64,000 bases of DNA from Cohnella hashimotonis. GTDB lineage: Bacteria; Bacillota; Bacilli; Paenibacillales; Paenibacillaceae. The position numbers and the translations under genes are program-made. Under the pieces are notes generated by a model. It made no database searches, was not told where the DNA came from, and saw only the letters and a list, made by a program, of their open reading frames with translations. The stretch is from the NCBI RefSeq assembly GCF_030014955.1, contig NZ_JAGRPV010000001.1, forward strand, positions 8,519,501 through 8,583,500, read 5' to 3'. Below, in pieces: positions 62,087 to 64,000 of the stretch (the first letter of the stretch is position 1; each line of letters opens with the position of its first letter).

Positions 62087-64000
62087 TTATTCAAGAAGCT
62101 TCAAGATCAACGCGACCGCTTCCGCGCGCGTCACGTCATCATTGGGCGCGAACCGGTTGCCGCCGCGTCCGGCCACGAGGCCGGCTTTCGCGCAGGCGGC
62201 GATATACGGACGCGCCCATGCCGGCGCCTCGTCGGCATCCGCGAATGCGAGCGGCTCGGACGGATCTGCGGCGAGCCCTTTGGAGCGAACGACGATGGCG
62301 GCAATCTGGGCGCGGGTTATGCGTCCTTGCGCCCTGATTGTGCCGTCTTCGAACCCGCCGAACAAGCCGGCCTTCACCGCAGCGGCCATCGGACCTTGCG
62401 CCCATCCGGGGACGGCATTCGCATCGGCGAATGTAAGGCCGGCGCCGTCCGGCAGCTTGAGCGCGCGGGCCAGCATCGCCGCCAATTCGCCGCGGGTGAC
62501 GGCAGCGTTCGGCCGGAACGTGCCGTCCTGATAGCCGTTCACGAAGCCGAGCTGCAAGGCGCTGTCGATGGCAGCGCTCGCCCAGTGGCCGGCCGTATCC
62601 TTAAGCGGCGCGCGAGGCACGCCGTTGTTGCCGCCCGGACTTTCTGGACTTCCTGGATTGCTTGGATTCGCAGGATTATTTGGATTTCCCTGATTTCCCG
62701 AATTTCCCGGATTGCCTGGATTGCCTGGGTTGCCCGGATTCGGATTGCCCTCCGGCGGGAGCGCCTTGACGATCACTTCAAATTCGCGGCTCCTTGTGAA
62801 GCCCTGCTTGGAAAGCGTCGCCGTCAGCGTCAGCTTCGCATCCCCCTCCGAGGCGGTGGGGCGGCGAAGCAGGACGCCTTCATCGTCGATATAGCGCTTG
62901 TCGGAGCTCGACCAAGCGATCGCAGTCCCATGCAGGCCTTCCCGCGGCAGCTGCAGATTGGCCGTGACGGCGTCAAGGCCTTCCAGCTTCAAAGCATCCG
63001 CTGCCGCAGCGACCTCTTGCTCCGCCGGGTTCGGCACGTTCGAATGCGTCAGCTCCGGCAGCGCCAGATCGGCCATGGCATAGCGTCCGCCGTCGCCCGC
63101 GTACAGCAGTGCGCCGGCCTCGGTATCGCCGGACCAGGAGAGCGTCACTTGCGAGGCGGCCTTCGTGTTGCCGATAGGCAGCCATTTGCCGCCGCGCTCG
63201 ACGTAGGCCGTGAACACATCCTTGTCGCGCTCCAGCCGGATGGCGGCAGGCTTGACCGTGTACTTGCCCGTGACGATCTGATCCGGTCCGGCCGACAGTG
63301 TGAGGCGTCCGGTCGGATCGAGCGTGAGCGCGACCGAGCCGGTTTGTCCCTCGCCGGCCGCGGCCAGGTACAGGCCGACCCGGCTGTCCAGACCGGCGGC
63401 CGTATCGGGAACGATATGCGAGCCTACGGTCGCCGTCAGCGTCTGATCCGCGGTATTGCCGGCGTCACGGGCGACCTGGACGGCATCCTCGATGCCGGCG
63501 GCCTTCGCTTCCAGATGAAGCGTTCCCTCCACGAACCTCGCGATGCCGGTGCCTGAGCCGCTCAGCTTCAGGCGCCAGGGCTCGGGCAGCGCGCGCACGA
63601 CGACCTCGACGGATTTCTCGTCGATGCTGGACTCGCGCCGAACCTTGACGGTGACGACGGCGGTGCCGGGTCCGACGCCGTGGACGAGGCCCGTCTCGTC
63701 GACCGTAGCGACGCGCTCGTCGGAGCTGGCGAATTCAGCCGATGCCACGGGAGCCAGCTCCGATTCGCTTAGCCACTCGCGTACCGACAGGCGGCCGCTC
63801 CCCCCGACGGACAGCGCCTTCGGCGTAAGCGACAGCTCCAGCAGCGATGCGGGCGGATCGGCAAAGATCTCGACCTCGGCCAGCTGGACCAGGTAAACAC
63901 CTTCTTTTCGCAGCTGGGTGAATTCAATCTTGACGTATCGCGCCGGGACGCTGTCGATATCGATGTCGAGCGGGGCGCCGTCCGTCGGCTTCGGCGCCGC
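62087..64000 (-). CDS. Large SLH surface protein with Ig-like and F5/8C-like domains (5' part outside window)
   Basis: The frame is open through the right edge, so 637 C-terminal residues are visible. From N to C: the end of a discoidin/F5-8C-like domain (VPARYVKIEF, VQLAEVEIFA), a BIG2-type Ig domain (SDERVATVDETGLVHGVGPG), and a beta-rich region resembling concanavalin/LamG folds. Then come an 'atrophied' Ig-like domain (AWSSSDKRYIDDEGVLLRRP), an Asn-Pro-Gly linker of about 36 residues, and three SLH repeats (VTRGELAAML, ITRAQIAAIV, VTRAEAVALI). SLH proteins with such modules are usually secreted glycoside hydrolases or other polysaccharide-acting proteins; the catalytic part, if any, lies outside. 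A strong terminator follows. Confidence 0.9.
   Translation of the reverse strand, partial: AAPKPTDGAPLDIDIDSVPARYVKIEFTQLRKEGVYLVQLAEVEIFADPPASLLELSLTPKALSVGGSGRLSVREWLSESELAPVASAEFASSDERVATVDETGLVHGVGPGTAVVTVKVRRESSIDEKSVEVVVRALPEPWRLKLSGSGTGIARFVEGTLHLEAKAAGIEDAVQVARDAGNTADQTLTATVGSHIVPDTAAGLDSRVGLYLAAAGEGQTGSVALTLDPTGRLTLSAGPDQIVTGKYTVKPAAIRLERDKDVFTAYVERGGKWLPIGNTKAASQVTLSWSGDTEAGALLYAGDGGRYAMADLALPELTHSNVPNPAEQEVAAAADALKLEGLDAVTANLQLPREGLHGTAIAWSSSDKRYIDDEGVLLRRPTASEGDAKLTLTATLSKQGFTRSREFEVIVKALPPEGNPNPGNPGNPGNPGNSGNQGNPNNPANPSNPGSPESPGGNNGVPRAPLKDTAGHWASAAIDSALQLGFVNGYQDGTFRPNAAVTRGELAAMLARALKLPDGAGLTFADANAVPGWAQGPMAAAVKAGLFGGFEDGTIRAQGRITRAQIAAIVVRSKGLAADPSEPLAFADADEAPAWARPYIAACAKAGLVAGRGGNRFAPNDDVTRAEAVALILKLLE

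Overview
The window looks like chromosome from a high-GC, spore-forming Gram-positive of the Paenibacillaceae, most like Cohnella or Paenibacillus. This rests on gene content: S-layer-homology (SLH) surface proteins, CUT1 sugar ABC transporters beside YesM/YesN-type kinase and AraC-regulator pairs, Bacillus-type Shine-Dalgarno sites, LipL, a YfkN-like nucleotidase and a YtrA/YtrB-type module. No rRNA, tRNA, prophage, transposase or CRISPR array was seen. Species assignment is inference.

Positions 1-3340 (minus strand) hold the most interesting unit. A cobalamin riboswitch with an attenuator-type terminator precedes a secreted DUF4430 + alpha/alpha-toroid + SLH protein and a DUF4430 lipoprotein. 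Together these look like a Gram-positive surface corrinoid-capture system built from the two domains of intrinsic factor/transcobalamin. Next come a LysR regulator divergent from ilvE, a metallo-beta-lactamase-fold hydrolase, an EamA transporter, and a four-gene MacAB-like export operon (7812-13361) whose last ATPase carries an AbrB-type C-terminal domain.

Positions 13742-21419 form a complete CUT1 sugar system: two permeases, a binding lipoprotein, a kinase, a response regulator and a second binding lipoprotein broken by a frameshift at a G run. A GT4 glycosyltransferase then sits divergent from a leaderless choice-of-anchor-A/Thr-rich/DUF11 protein (21435-25549).

Positions 25633-38717 appear to be an alpha-galactoside locus: permeases, a divergent kinase/regulator pair, a binding protein and GH36 alpha-galactosidase. 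It is interrupted by a two-component plus BcrAB-like ABC module on the opposite strand (31205-34648).

Positions 38958-45000 carry a hypothetical gene, a repeat-rich intergenic region and a very large SLH-anchored YfkN-like nucleotidase with a probable Pho-box promoter. Positions 45131-56914 hold small metabolic and regulatory genes: ATL, a DUF523/TudS-like protein, GNAT, a methyltransferase, two HD-GYP proteins, a flavin oxidoreductase, LipL, PepT, a VOC protein, a GntR/ABC module and DUF1284.

Positions 57005-64000 contain a 51-bp tandem array, a SnoaL-like gene behind paired palindromic operators, a MarR regulator, a GPH sugar transporter with a YdjC deacetylase, two small proteins with strong ribosome sites, and the C-terminal end of a further large SLH protein. 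Several intergenic arrays (near 2766, 39563, 49543 and 57005) share spacings near 51 bp although their sequences differ.
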